From positions 2,790,001-2,854,000 of the forward strand of contig CM031562.1 in assembly GCA_018466975.1 (NCBI GenBank): a stretch of DNA of 64,000 nucleotides, read 5' to 3'. The notes below the pieces were generated by a model that saw nothing but the letters and a program-made list of their open reading frames with translations, made no database searches and was not told the origin of the DNA. Shown piece by piece: positions 35,960 to 48,200 of the stretch (position 1 is its first letter; each line of letters starts with the position of its first letter). The position numbers were made by a program, and so were the translations under genes. The stretch is from Sparassis latifolia. Taxonomy: Eukaryota; Basidiomycota; Agaricomycetes; Polyporales; Sparassidaceae.

Positions 35960-36511
35960 GATGGTCTTCGCATTTCTCTCTTCGTCGTTCGACGCGCGCA
36001 TACAGCTTGCCGGAGGGCTGTATGCATACCATGACACCGAGTCGGACGCGCAGCTAGACCGTACGCTCGCGTCCAACGTCTTGGCAGGCGGAGCACGTCG
36101 GATTGTCTATTCATCGTGGTTATCTGGAGTTGGTAGAGTTGCCACCTCTCGCAGGAGGCAGGCCTCGCCAAGAGGTCTTTTTAGCGTATGTTGCGTACGG
36201 ATGAAAGCCATAGTGAAGCTCGGATATCCGCACGATGTAAGGGCTTTACTCTGAGTCCCACCGCCTGGTTGTCGCCCCACGACTTTTGTTCAGACGTCTG
36301 AGTTGCTGTGCGTGTGTAAACTCTACGAGTGGGCGCATGAGACGCAACAAAGGGTTTGGCAGAGTTCTCATGTCTGGCTGCGAGAGAGGTTCTCCAGGTC
36401 TCGGCCCCTTACGATTGGCAACTCGATGCTGTTCCGTCAGGGCATCCCTCAAATTTCAGTGCGCGTACTGTCAGAACGACAGCGGCAGGCAGTGATGGGC
36501 CTCCATAGTTG
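35960..36511 (+). CDS. Hypothetical gene fragment
   Basis: Two exons join at a GTAAGG donor near 36237 and a TTGTTCAG acceptor near 36294. The reading is RMKAIVKLGYPHD, then TSELLCVCKLYEWAHETQQR and WLRERFSRSRPLTIGNSMLF, ending MGLHS at 36511. Upstream, 35993-36100 reads LAGGLYAYHDTESDAQLDRT. The frame, splice signals and helical composition suggest a true gene. I could not fix its 5' exons, which overlap repeat copy 3, and I do not recognise the family. Confidence 0.4.
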
Positions 36512-37278
36512 ACTGTATGTGGGCAGAGCTTTAGGTTTGTCATTGATCCCATCCTTAATGAGATCCTGTACAGTACTAATCCTCGTTTGTATTGCTCGCG
36601 CGCGAACTCACCAAGGTTTGCCCAAGCTTGCTGTCCGACGCCGTCTTGAGCTAGTGCTGCTAGTGCTGCTAGTGCTGCCGTCGTCTGTCGTTATCAGTAC
36701 ATCGACATACGTCGTGTTTCTTGGGGTACGTCGCATCACTGACCGAGCAATACCAGGTATGGCGCCTCGCTGATAGAGCAACACCTTGCCACGGGTCACT
36801 ACTGACTGTATTGCGCCCATGTCGTGCAGTGGGTTTGCCGGGTATGCGCCCACGCCAGCGACTATATGAAAGCGACTGCCCGCAGTAGGAGTCTCTGGGA
36901 AAGTAGCTAGCGTCGCCACCAGGCAGTGTACAAGCACAAGCTGTCCGATGGATCTGCTTGCTTCGCGGGCCAGATCAAGAACCTGCACAAGGACGGCGTG
37001 GTCGCAATTAAGCGGAGATGTGCGATGGCATGTGGCGAGGGTGAGGGCTCGCCAACGTCGTCAGCGCTGCACGTAAGCGGTGCGAGGTACGTTTCCTCGA
37101 GGCTGCGCGCGAGGCGTTCGTCGAGAACACTGAGTGAACGATGACACACTGCTCTCCTGCGGGAGGACGTCCGACCCGTGCAGAATGGATGAGGCATAGA
37201 ACATTAGTACTGTCACCGAGGTGAGCTGCGATATCGTGAATTCGCAAACTGTTCCCAATCCTTTATATAATTGGTGTA
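36512..37278. other. Intergenic; short CTAGTGCTG triplicate
   Basis: The only structure seen is three tandem CTAGTGCTG units at about 36652-36678. Small frames (for example 36926-37144, starting MYKHKLSDGSACFAGQIKNL) have no recognised family. Confidence 0.4.
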
Positions 37279-38216
37279 ATGCCTGTTGACGAGTTTCTGG
37301 AATTCCTGCCGAAGCCTGATATGTCCGTGATGCCCCCTGCTGTGCAAGCATTCAAAGATCTGCCGGCAGAAGCTGAGCACAAGCAGCAGATTATTGAACC
37401 ATTAGTGCGGTATTTAGATTTTTCTGTCTATCACAAATATTAAATTTGTACAGATTATTGCCCTCAATGGTGTTGGAAGAGGCGCCACGAAGTCGCGGCC
37501 AAGATGTCCTGGATTTGTCTTCATAGACACAACCTCGTTCGATGTGAATCGCGGAGAGATAGGTTCAATGAATCCCCATGTTTCCTGCCTCTCCGAAGAA
37601 GATATTGGCTCGATGAACTCGAAATCGACAGTCGCGAGCTCTATTTCTTGCGCCGACCTGTATATTGACGTCCAGCAGCATCCTGGTCTGGACACCTTCA
37701 CAGATCCAGCTCAAGGCGATGATCGCTCTGCTCACGATTTCATTCTGAATATCTACGATGAACGAACTCGAAATCGGGCTGAACGAGGGCTGGGGATGAA
37801 CGTTGCGTGCGCTCGTCAGCATCGCAGCTTCTACTTCTCTGTTGCACTGTCTGGATCGCGCGCCCGGCTTATCCGCTGGGACCGTGCTGGAATGATCGTC
37901 TCAGAATCGGTCGACCTGCATCATGATGCGCAGCCTATCTGCGAATTCCTGTGGCGGTACGCCCACGCCTCGCAATCACAGCGTGGCCACGATCCTACTG
38001 TTCAGCCTGCGACGAAGGAGGAAGAGAAGCTCTTCAGAGAATCAATCAAACGCCACGTCAAGTCCCAGCTTGGTCTTAGGGACCAGACCACGCTGGCGGC
38101 TGCCATGGCGGAACACTTACCAGCCAGGAATTGTGGCTGCTGTTACCATAGTCAACAACAGTTCTGAAGAGCGCAGACTCCTGATATACCGACCAGTGGT
38201 CTCGCCTGTCTGAATG
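37279..38216 (+). pseudogene. FunK1-type kinase, truncated copy 3
   Basis: Exon 1 starts at 37279 (PVDEFLEFLPKP, matching the N-terminal block of copy 2). A phase-0 join to 37454 is possible (intron 37405-37453). The second exon closely follows copy 1 (CPGFVFIDTTSF, SFYFSVALSGSRARLIRWDR, PATKEEEKLFRES) until about 38110. There a one-base shift moves homology to another frame (GIVAAVTIVNNSSEERRLLI). Homology ends at 38216 with a stop after RPVVSPV. The kinase loop and C-terminal half are absent. It is closer to copy 1 than to copy 2, so it is a later duplicate that lost its 3' half. Confidence 0.82.
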
Positions 38217-38707
38217 ATAGGTCGAGGAACTACAATCAGCCCTCGCGCCGGGAATAATGTACCTTGTGTTTACCGCCCTAGTGTATTATCTCCAAAGCTA
38301 CGCAGCCTTACACGGCGAGTTTTAAACCTTCAATAGGAACTTACAGAGATCTGACCAAAACGTGACAGGCTCTTTTACATCCCTGTAGGAATGACATAAT
38401 GTTAATGGCTATATGATGCGGAGCCTCGGTATTAACTGGTCGATGGGCAAAAATAATCTAGTGAGTTCACTTGGTCGAACGTACCACGAAGGCTCCCTCT
38501 GCTATGTGACACTGGGAAAGTTGTCCCTGTGTAAGTGTACCGCAGATCGCTGATCTGGGACTTCTCGCTCCCCCGACTTTGACTCTCGCCGTCTACGCTC
38601 ACCAGGCGTCCAGCGCCAGTTGTTCCCTATCCTCTGCCTGTCCCCTTTCACCTGCTGCTCGATTCTTCGTTCTAGTTTCTTCTCTCTCGTCTGCGGATAT
38701 ATCGACC
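38217..38707. other. Intergenic
   Basis: No FunK1 3' sequence is found here, so copy 3 is truncated and not interrupted by a short insertion. Nothing else recognised. Confidence 0.45.
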
Positions 38708-39155
38708 ATGAATGGGACGATCGCCCTTCGCGGCCGACATTATAAAGTAAGTTGAAGGTCTATTGACTCGGTGTGCTCTGAATTCATCTTGCAGACTGTC
38801 AGGAGTATATTCCAAGCACAAGGATCCGTCGGATGGCGTGAACTGGTGGAAGTATGTTGCTTTTGAGTGCATTTTGTGTTGCATTCAGCCTAATGATCGC
38901 GCAGGCCTTTCAGAGTATGAGCTTTAAGGTAAAAGCCACAAAGGGCTCCGTTCATAAATTCTAGTGCAGCCGCACTCTTCGCAACTACGCCCGGATCATT
39001 TGCGAATGTGAGTTTTCTCCAGAGCTCGCCGGTGCTAGCTAACGCGTTTTTAGATTGAGGGGAGACCTGTCCCAGCTTTACCATTGGAGGGTCGAAACGT
39101 TCGTAAGAAAGAAGTGAAGCAGAGGGGTGCGTTTGTAGAAAACTTCGTGAAATGA
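38708..39155 (+). CDS. Small hypothetical gene, four exons
   Basis: MNGTIALRGRHYK (38708-38746) ends at GTAAGT. After a TTGCAG acceptor comes TVRSIFQAQGSVGWRELVE, then a GTATGT donor, then AFQSMSFKVKATKGSVHKF. One more exon gives IEGRPVPALPLEGRNVRKKE and a stop at 39153. The middle resembles small RNA-binding-like domains with a W-x-x-(F/L)-V-x-A-(M/F) start found at the C-termini of several fungal proteins. That likeness is only impressionistic. A frame problem remains near 38955, so the copy may be broken. Confidence 0.35.
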
Positions 39156-40783
39156 AGATAATCATGCGCGCGCGTGATTGAGAACAAATAGACTGCGTAG
39201 ATCTTCATAATTATAATCCTTTCACTGACGGATTACTTGTACCTTTGTAGATTAACCCTACTGTATCTAGATTACCAGATCCGATCACTCACTCCACGCG
39301 AATTGCGGCCGGCAGTTGCCGTTCCAGGGAGTGCATTCTTGGCACTTGCGATGTTTGGCTGGGCGACCACGTGCGTACCTCCTCCTCGTCTTCTGTTTGC
39401 TTTCACTGCTTCGCCAATGGCGCCATTCTCGTTTAGGTGCTTTTGCTCCGCGTTACGCGAGCTCGGGTCTCGGATTTGATACCATCGCTAAAGGCACAGG
39501 TTGGCTGAGAAACGCCAGAAAAAACCATACACTCTTCCATAGGTGCGCGGTCGCTCTGCCCATGTTTATAAATTGTCACAGCCGAGAAGGTGGCTGTAGA
39601 TTTTCTTATGCTCTATTGGTACTCTTCTGGCGAGTCGCCCGAAATATTAATTGTTGTAGAAGCGCTGGGTTTGCCTTGCGCGTCATCATCCCCGGCGACG
39701 CTCTGCGCCTTCGCCAGTGTCGAGCGGGAATACGAACGAATTCCACTGCATTGTCGCATGTCGTGAGCGGGCTGGTTTTTGGGATTGCAGAGGCGCTCAG
39801 TATGTGGGTATCTATTTTCTATCATCGAGCGCGAGCTTTGTTCCGTTGCAGATCTCGAATTCTGGAATGACAATCTGACTCCCACCCCACAGCTCCTGTC
39901 GCCCCAGGAAGAATCAAAATGTCCGCCTTGGAACATCCAAGCACCCTTGGTACGCCTGTAGAACGTGCCCAATCGATGGCGCGCATCATCGCTGACCACG
40001 GCACCGCATGGGTTCGCGGGCGTTGTAATCATATCCAAAGACGCACCGAGGTGCCGATCCTGCGAGTGCCGATCCTGCCCGAGTGCGTCAAATGAAGTAC
40101 GGCCAGTGGGCGCTCGAATCTAGTGGGTTGTGAAAATGAGCATCGCCCGTTTGCAATGACTGACTTTTAAGCCCAATTCAGCGTGTTTTAAGCTTTGATC
40201 AGCTTGCAACGCCGACTTATCGAGCGACGAGGCCAGCAATCGTGCATACCCTCTTGCTACTCGCCCTAATCGTCCTTCAAGCAGCAGCCTCAATAGAGCC
40301 TCGTGACGTCCACTTCGAGTTCTTTGATCCCAAACGCGATATCGAACACCTCTTGCTCAAATGTCCCCTCACACTCCCACGATCGGTGACTTTATCAAAC
40401 TCAGGGGTGACACCGTCAAGTGTGATGACTGTAAGAGCGACCCGTGCACCTTCCAGGTCCGCCTGCATCCTTTTCTTTTCTTATTGAAATTGATTGGATG
40501 GATCACAGTACTGACTGCCCGCGTTCTTGAGACGTGTCGCGATCCCATCATTCTTTGTTTACTTACCCATGCTCTGTCCGATCTACCGGGAAGTTTGTAC
40601 TCGGGACGTGTACTCGGAACGTCGCTCTGTTTGGCGAGCGTGTTTGCTCTCCATCCGTTGCGTTATTCACTTCATCTCCCACGCAACTGAGATACGTTTG
40701 GCTCACACACGTTCTCTACATGTAACGAAGCTTTCCCCCAGTCCAAAACTGCTCTGGCAAGATCGAGGAACGGCAGTTTTCCA
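39156..40783. other. Gene-poor region before LINE fragment
   Basis: Open frames up to 184 codons (39316-39870) show no motif. The segment from about 40690 may already belong to the degenerate LINE. Confidence 0.4.
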
Positions 40784-41401
40784 TTGGGTGAGATAGAGCC
40801 ATTGAGTATGCTATACCATTTCGACACAGCATTCCTCAATGCTAACCCAGAGAACACAGTAGACATCGCATGGACCCCCGGCCACAAGGGCATCATAGGT
40901 AATGAACTTACTGGCAAACTCACCAAACAGGCGACTGAGATCCCTGGGGGCCCAACTAAGGTCACACACGCTCACGCCCTTCGCCGCGCAAATGAAAAGG
41001 CCTTCGAAAAATGGACCGCCAAGTGGAAACGCACCGACTGGTCCTTTCGCAAGCGTGGACCGTTTACCCCCGCAGACTCACGCACGCAAGCTGTTTATTG
41101 AACTCTCGAGGGGTTTTTTCTTGGAAGACTTGTGCAATGCCGCACAGGACATGCTTTCCTTGGCGAGTATTACTAGCATTTTGTACCGTCTGAACCGGTT
41201 GACTGCCCATGTGGTGTACTATTTCAGTCACGCAAGCATATACTACCAGCTTGCCCGAGATACGACAGCTCCCGACATATACTACGCGAGGCAAGCAAAA
41301 CCATCGACATCACTACCATCCTCAGCACGCCAGCCGGGATCGATGCGCTCGGACACTTCCTAAAGGAGAGTAGGGCCTTGACGAAGACAGGCAAGAAGTG
41401 A
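40784..41401 (+). mobile_element. Degenerate non-LTR retrotransposon, RNase H part
   Basis: 40850-41000 encodes VDIAWTPGHKGIIGNELTGK, the C-terminal part of an RNase H domain as found in LINE polyproteins (W-x-P-G-H-x-G-I-x-G-N-E). Further homology-like text follows in other frames, ending ALGHFLKESRALTKTGKK before a stop at 41399. No reverse transcriptase motif was found upstream, and the frame breaks at 41101. This is an old fragment. Confidence 0.65.
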
Positions 41402-42449
41402 GCAGAGGCGAAGCTCGCCAGATGGGAGGATGAGGAGGAACACATACAGGACAACAACTCCGACAACATGCGGGGACACCGGCGACACCGCGAAGACGAC
41501 CCTGCCGACAACGATGAGGGCGATGACACATAGGCGAGCCACTACGAAGCTCCCTCACGGTACTAGCTACACGGCGAAGTATCGTTCCCTCTCTACACAC
41601 TCCAACACCTAACGACACGCGTGCACCAGGGGAACAGAATCGGGTTGCGCCCCTGGTAGAAGAAGCTGACGCCCCCCACTTTTCTCTTTTCTTTCCTATG
41701 CCTTTCCCCTATCTTTATGACTTATTCAACATGCGCTATGATACACGCGTTACGACACGACACCGAGGATCACCTCAACATGTCCTCTTCGTCCTGTCTC
41801 TGAATCAATCAATGACGACACCCCTGGCCTCATCAAAGGTGCCAAACTTCAATTTTCTACCTAAGCCCTCATCCTCCATGTGCTCATACCCTTCGTGTTG
41901 GTGGCCAGCGTGAACTTCCATGTCTTATCGCATGAGAAGAGCTGCTCCTTGGAAGAGACTTGTTTTAGGCTGTCGACCACAGACTCGAGGCTTGTGCCCT
42001 TCCTTGGGTGCGAGGTGAGTGCGGGCGGTAAGCGGCGGCGTGCCGAGCTGGGCTAGCCTGGGCAGGCACTCTACCTTGAGTATCCCAGGGCGTGCTGTGA
42101 TATTTCGATGGCATTTGCTATTGAATGATCACGAGCGATGCTTGCGCTGCATCCCGGGGTGCAGATCCACTCTCACTCGACGCCGCCCAATCATTTATCC
42201 ACAGTCTCGATTTCCCATGATCGCGAGTAGTTTCAGGCTAGAACTAGAACGACATGGTTGTTATTAGCCATTACGGGCGACGCGGTCTTCCCTCCATCCA
42301 CAGCAGAGGCATTTTGCAAAATAGCTATTGTGTGAAATATAGGTATAATGTATTTTGAAAAAAGAAAATTCATTATGCCAGGGTTAGAAGGTTATTGCAG
42401 ATTCTAAATAGATTCTATTTAGGCAATATATTTTATGGGTAGGGTACAC
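41402..42449. other. Intergenic, no gene recognised
   Basis: Short frames only. Base composition changes gradually toward the repeat tract that follows. Confidence 0.45.
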
Positions 42450-42628
42450 ATGACATGACAAGACAGGCGATAGGAGGACAGGGCGTGACGGGACACGGCA
42501 GACATGACGCGGGCAGGACAAAGGGACAGGGCGTGGCGGGACAGAAGGACAGGGCGTGGCGGGACAGAAGGACAGGGCGTGACATGACAACCGGACATGA
42601 CAGGACATGACAGGACATGACAGGACAA
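42450..42628. repeat. Tandem repeat tract with GGACA core
   Basis: Two nested patterns occur. The first is a 23-bp unit containing GGACAGGGCGTGGCGGGACA, present about three times with variants. The second is a 10-bp unit AGGACATGAC, present three to four times at 42591-42625. GGACA or GACA recurs throughout, and the strand is purine-rich. Confidence 0.7.
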
Positions 42629-42955
42629 CTGTTTTTTCCAGGGAAATCCTTAAATAATTTCCTACATGTTTTTCCCTGGGAGTTATTTTCGTTGGAAGAT
42701 TTTAAAACTTTTCTTCACTTATTTCCCAGAAACAAAAGGGAGAAATACACAAAGATTTTCCCCCTTTTTTCCCACGATAAAACCGAGAAAAATGCACTAA
42801 GTATTTCCACGCCCCTTTTTACCTCATCATTTTTCCACGGGAACAAAGCGGTAAATGTTTTGTTCTTTTCCCCGACATTTCCCACTGCATTTCCCGTGGA
42901 AACACTTTTTTGATTTCCACAAGTTTTTCCCCGTTATTTCCAGTGGAAAAAAGGG
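42629..42955. repeat. T-rich tract of semi-palindromic TTTCC/GGAAA motifs
   Basis: Motifs such as TTTTCCAGGGAAA, TTTTTCCCTGGGAG, TTTCCCGTGGAAAC and TTTCCAGTGGAAAA recur every ~30-45 bp. They read as degenerate inverted repeats in a strongly T-biased strand. A 98-codon open frame across it is low-complexity and not credible as a gene. Confidence 0.55.
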
Positions 42956-43404
42956 GCTATGCGTCCTGTGACAGGCACCCTGGTTTCTCCTCACATCTAT
43001 CCCACAGTGTCCATCCTTTACTATTGTGGTTCATGTTCCCACCCTTCCTAGTCATGATAACATCATCCGAGGTGGGACTCGCTCTGAGGCTCCCGCTTCG
43101 ACAGCCAGCGTCGTTCGTTTGCCCCAACGTCATTTGCCCTGTTTTAGCAATGCAATACCTGGTTTGGAAGAATGAAACTGAGTTGATGAGCAGGCCACCC
43201 CGGTTCTCGGACATTTACGCCTGTATGACTCTGCTTGTACTACTTGCATGAAATTGTATTGACGGGTCACACATATCCAGCACGACCAACACCAGCTAGC
43301 CTCAAGCCAGCTGCTATATACTGCTATCGTACCTATTGAAATTCGCATTTCCTAAAGGCCACCGCACCTTGAACGCGACCTAACTCAGATGCAGATGCAT
43401 ATTC
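42956..43404. other. Intergenic, 3' of the SDR gene
   Basis: No repeat or motif recognised. Confidence 0.4.
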
Positions 43405-44317
43405 CTACCACGGCACAGTTGAGCATTCCTCGGCATCGTTCTCCATCGCCCAAAATCCGCTCTTGTACTTGTCCCTCGCTGCATTCACCAACCCTACGAC
43501 CACACCGGCTCCGTCCAATGGATCTCGAAGTCCCTCATAACCATTCAACCCAGTCTTACAGTATCCCGGGTCTATGGTCTGCAGTGGCGGACTCAGTAAA
43601 ATCCCCCCTGGTCCGATAATGATCACTTGCATGAAAGAGCATGTTCGGATGCAGCTTCTGGTACTCTATGGTGAGTACGTTCAGCGCAGTCTTCGACGCG
43701 CTGTACGGGATGCTCCTTGTGGGAGGGAGTTTGCCTGACATGGCAAGTTCGATTGATGCGCGAGCAGACGAGACGTTGATTACGCGCGGATCTGGCGATA
43801 GCGCAAGAAGCGGTAGAAACACGGAGGTGACTACGGCGACTCCGGATACGTTGGTGTCGTAGACCGCATTGTAAATCGAACGCAGGTTGTCGATTTCTCC
43901 AGGAGACGGGACGAGGCCTATGCCCGCGTTGTTGATTAAAACTGGATCACAGTCAGCGTAGCATCCAGGTAACTTGGCGAACAGAGCGTACTGTCAAGCT
44001 TTCCATATCGCTCACGAACTGTCTGTTCTGCAGCTTTGATGCTGGCATCGTCCATGGCGTCGAGCCAAGCTATCGATCTCTGCCGTGATCCCAAGCTTGC
44101 GCAACTCCGCTATTGCACCGTTGGCTTTGTCAACGAAACGAGCGGCGAGGATGAGCTGATCGGACGATTTTCGCACTGCTAAACCTTGGACGATGGAGAA
44201 ACCGATTCCTGACAAGGCGCATATTAATGTGAAATGCTCTACCACCACGAACAGTACAGGCTAGGATCAGTGACACAAACCTCGGTTAGCTCCTGTTATG
44301 AGGATCGTGCGCGGCAT
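43405..44317 (-). pseudogene. Short-chain dehydrogenase/reductase with one frameshift
   Basis: Start MPRTILITGANRG at 44317. Introns are 44280-44209 (GTTTGT donor), 43991-43942, and 43630-43579 (GC donor, GCAAGT). The classical SDR fold is visible: TGANRGIG cofactor loop split by intron 1, INNAGIG, INVSSARAS with the catalytic Ser, and YSASK with catalytic Tyr and Lys. The product would be a soluble NAD(P)H-dependent oxidoreductase, substrate unknown. The stretch AEIDSL is followed by homology in the next frame (LDAMDDASIKAAEQTVRERY) near 44065, so one extra base interrupts the frame. Everything else is intact. This is either a very young pseudogene or a one-base assembly error. Confidence 0.75.
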
Positions 44318-44632
44318 TGTTGGCAATGTTCAGTGAGATGCAAGAGCGCGACATCATCGCCTTTTATGATTTATGGGATTTGAAGCGCTGACATTGCTTG
44401 CCGAAGCCGTGGGCGTACGTACCACCGTTGGCTCACCCAGCGAACGATGAACGCTCACTGACCCTAGTCTTCCAAAGCCAGACTACAGAATCAGTCCTAT
44501 GAGAGGTTGGAGGAACGGACTGATATAGTCACCTGTGACGAGACGCGTTGCGTGACTGCTGTTTCAGGCCCCTTCAATCGCACAGTATCAAGCAGGCAGG
44601 CCGGGCCAGAGATTATTAGCTTCAAATAATCT
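44318..44632. other. Intergenic between SDR start and transposon
   Basis: Promoter region of the SDR gene. The transposon insertion is about 320 bp upstream of the SDR start codon. Confidence 0.45.
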
Positions 44633-44640
44633 ACGACGCC
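44633..44640. repeat. Target-site duplication, left (ACGACGCC)
   Basis: Identical 8-mer at 58026-58033 on the other side of the inverted repeats. An 8-bp duplication fits what I recall for Zisupton-type elements. Confidence 0.75.
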
Positions 44641-44646
44641 AGTGAT

Positions 44647-44748
44647 GTCAGTTATGAGGGATTATCTTTAGTGCTTATAAGTTACAAATAAGGATGAAAT
44701 CTGGGTTTAATAAGCAGGTCATGTACAAGGATAATCTACCAAGATTAT
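44647..44748 (+). repeat. Left terminal inverted repeat of KDZ element
   Basis: Starts GTCAGTTATGAGGG and ends CCAAGATTAT. It pairs with the reverse complement of 57917-58018 over 102 bp with about five mismatches and no gap. Only loose similarity exists in the 6-7 bases outside it. Confidence 0.88.
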
Positions 44749-45085
44749 CCCTAGCAGGCTAAGCCGAAGATAATCCAAACTACCGAGATTATCTTCAACA
44801 GGCTGAGCCGAAGATAATCCAAACCACCAAGATTATCTTTAACAGACTGAGCTGAAGATAATCCAAACCACCGAGATTATCTTTAGCAGGCTGAGCCGAA
44901 GATAATCCTGTCTATCAAGTGGGATCATCTCAGGTTGGATTATAGCAAACAGGATTATTCAGTACAAGATTATCTCAACTAAGATCATCTCCATTACAGA
45001 TTATCTCAGAATAATCCATTGCTTACCTGCTCACATTGACTCGTGGCAAACTACCCGTGCTCCGATTATCTCAGAATAATCCATC
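44749..45085. repeat. Left subterminal GATAATC/GATTATC array
   Basis: More than a dozen GATAATC or GATTATC heptamers alternate in orientation. Between 44740 and 44910 they form a ~45-bp unit (AAGATAATCCAAAC, then GAGATTATCTT, then CAGGCTGAGCCG) repeated about three and a half times. They probably bind the transposase. Confidence 0.75.
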
Positions 45086-45202
45086 ACCTACCCGCTCACA
45101 TTGACTCATCCCAAACTACCCGTGCTCTGATCAAGCTCATGCCGCTGCTTCATCCGTGCTTGCTCTTGCTACCCACAGCAGTAGTAACCCCCTTGAGCTT
45201 TG

Positions 45203-48200
45203 TCAGGCAGAGTAAGCACTCATTGCACGTCCTGACATCAGCCAACGACGCACCTGACTGTAGTTGAGCTTTTCCCCATCCACATCCTTCCTCGCTTTGC
45301 TGAAAGTCACCTCGCACTCTGCAGCCTTCCTTCCGTACATCCTTGCCTTTTTCATCGCATATGCCCGAGCCCCCCTCTCCATGCCTTCCTTCTCCCCTAC
45401 ATTCCACCATGCCCCATCCATGCGCCGCCAAGCACGTATCATCCGTCAAAACTCTTCATGTAATTTGTTGACCTCTTTGTCGTGGCGGTGTTTGTCGGCA
45501 TGTGCGCGGAACCACTCCACTCGTTCCGCTGCAGGTGAAGCAAATGATTAATATATTTGTTTGCTTAACCACCTCAATAAAATTGACTTACCTTCACTGC
45601 TCCAAGCAGCGACATCCTGCGCCGTTGTTCCCGGTGGAGCGACATTCCAAAACCATGCGCGCACTTCCTTGCTATCTCTGAGGGAGCGAGCTACCTGTAG
45701 ATTTTTGATGGTCAAGTCTTTCTTGAGATCGATCACACGGAGGGTGTTGTCGTCATTGTCGATCCCAAGCTCGATTGTCGGTTGTGGTTATATCATCACG
45801 CGAGACTCCGGCTATGTTCAGCTGCATTCTGAATCATCTTCTGTGCTCACGTGTTGTCCTTCTGCCCCCGCGCGTGCTTAGTCTTGTCGCTGAGGAATGC
45901 ACCTTGATGCCATAGTGATTCCTTGATGGCACTGAGGAGATCATGTGCCAGCCCAATCCAAATGCGTTTCTCGAAACTCGCCAGAATCTCCAACGCGAAC
46001 GTCTTGCGCTCACCACTGCTGAAGTCGGAAGGAAGGGCCAGGGCTTCCGATTCTGGCCGGCCATGCGTTTCGTCGTCCTCATCATCCTCAACCTCCTCTG
46101 CATCCAGCAGTTCAACTTTCGGCATGAAGGTCACTTGCTGTCGATGTCACTTGTCCAAGTCACGCCACAAGCTGCGGCGTTCAGATTCCAGGCTCGCGGA
46201 CTCGGTGGCAGATATATCGTCGCCGTCATTGTGCCTTCCCAACCGTGCCTGCAACACCAACCTGTGCAGATGTAAGATCATTGGAATGGAGAGATGGAGA
46301 GACACATACTGCCTCTGTTCCAGCTGCAGAGCAGTTTTCAGGAACTGCGCAGCACCCGATGGGGCCTTGCTCATCGCGAGATCCATCTGGTGTTCCTCAG
46401 GCTGCACCTCAATCTTAGCTAACTCTTGATATGTGCGACCGGCACTCAGAACTGAAATGGTGAGAGTCTAGCACAAAATATGGACGTGCGCACATACCTT
46501 TGGCATCGTTCAATGTGTAGACACTCTCTACTTGTTTTCCTTTCTGCTTGGGGTTCACGTCCATGGCCTCCCACCTCGCAACTTTCTCCGAGCCAGCAAC
46601 TTCGGTCAAAGTGTCGTACAGCTGAGCCTTGCGTTCCTGCCCCTTGAAACCCTCGCCGAGTTTGCGTGCAAGAAAAGTCCCTGTTACACAGCGTCAGTGC
46701 GATTCCGTGAGCTACAACTGGGAGAATGCACCAATGTTCTCCACTTTCTGCCAGTTCCAATAGTTGTGGATGTCATTCAGAGCGTCGTGATGATGGCCCG
46801 CTCCCATCTCGCGCGTACTGAGTCTGGCCTGGTTGTGCTCAGCCCACGGATGCTCAACGCTCTCTCCATGTGTGAGTCCGGTGCCCCATGTGTAACACAG
46901 TGCATACAAGACTTGGCAAGCTTCCTTGTGGGTGAGCATGTGCAATTTGGGTAATAGCATCTGGATCCGATTGACCAGGGGTATGAGATGCGGGAACCGT
47001 GCCCCAAACCGCTTGAATATGTTGACCTTGTAGATGCAGGCGACGTCATAAGTAAATATAATATGCAGCAGTTCGTCCAGGCCAGCCAGAGCGCCGGCGA
47101 GGGCAAAGTCCATGTGGCCAAACCTAAAGTTGTGGGTGAGTGCGATGACGTGCCGCGCGGTGTCGAAAGTACCTCTCTCCCTTCTGTAGGTCTACCATCG
47201 CCCCCGGGCGGAAGCAGCCATGCTGTATGCATATGACAGCGACCACGCCGCTGACTTCGAGGTTGCAAAATTTCCCCGGGCACTGTGCCCGCGCCACTTT
47301 GAACTCACTACATGTTTCCGGCTGTCTTCCTAGTGAGAGATCGCACCATTGAACACACAGGCTGATGCACCGCAGGCTCTGCCTCGATAGACTCCATATA
47401 CCATGTCATTTTGTCTGGATGTATGAAGTACCCCTGTCCTAATCTCAGGCTGACATCGTTCGGGTCATCGTGCTTTCGCTTTTTTTGCAAGCCGTGATTC
47501 CCATCGCCGCTGAGCTCACATGCGTGTATATATCTAGAGACAGCTGAATGCTAGGAAAGAGAGTATAGAATGAGTAAACACTTACGCGAGCGAAGCGGGA
47601 GTGTCCTTCCAATCTCGGGGCATATTCATGCCAGGCCACGGGCAGGTAAAACAGGGTACTGTGAGGGATTGAGGATCACGATTTGGAAGTACCAAATCGT
47701 GGAAGTTGCCCGTGCACTTCATCATTGTGAGATGACACCAAATTTGACTGATAATATTAAACTCCCTGTATCGATTCTGATGAGTGTCAGTGATCCTCGT
47801 CGCAGCACCAGCGACGAAAATGCTTACCTTTACCATCTGTGGCGCTGAATTGTTCGACAGTCTTCTAAGGGTGTAGATGTAATCATACGCCCCCTTCTTC
47901 GATGTCAATGCATGCATGTACCACTCTTTCAGGAGCGGCACGGTGAATGCACTTTCCGGGTGATCCAACGTCGCTGGGAACAACTCAGCACACAACATTT
48001 GAAAAATGCGGCCTGGTGCACTGGGGCAATGGCACCAGTGCGTCCTGACTTCGTGGACCCCGTTCGTGTGAGTAACAACCAATTTGGATGGGGAGACATG
48101 GTCCACCACATAGGGGCAGCACGCTCCGTAATGCCCTAGGCACAGCCTGTATCCCAGTGTCGACAAATCAACTTTATCGAAGAACTCGCCGTTCCAAACA

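Noticed and set aside
42617..42913. 98-codon open frame through the TTTCC tract
   Set aside because: Phe/Lys-rich low-complexity translation of a repeat; no splice or domain support.
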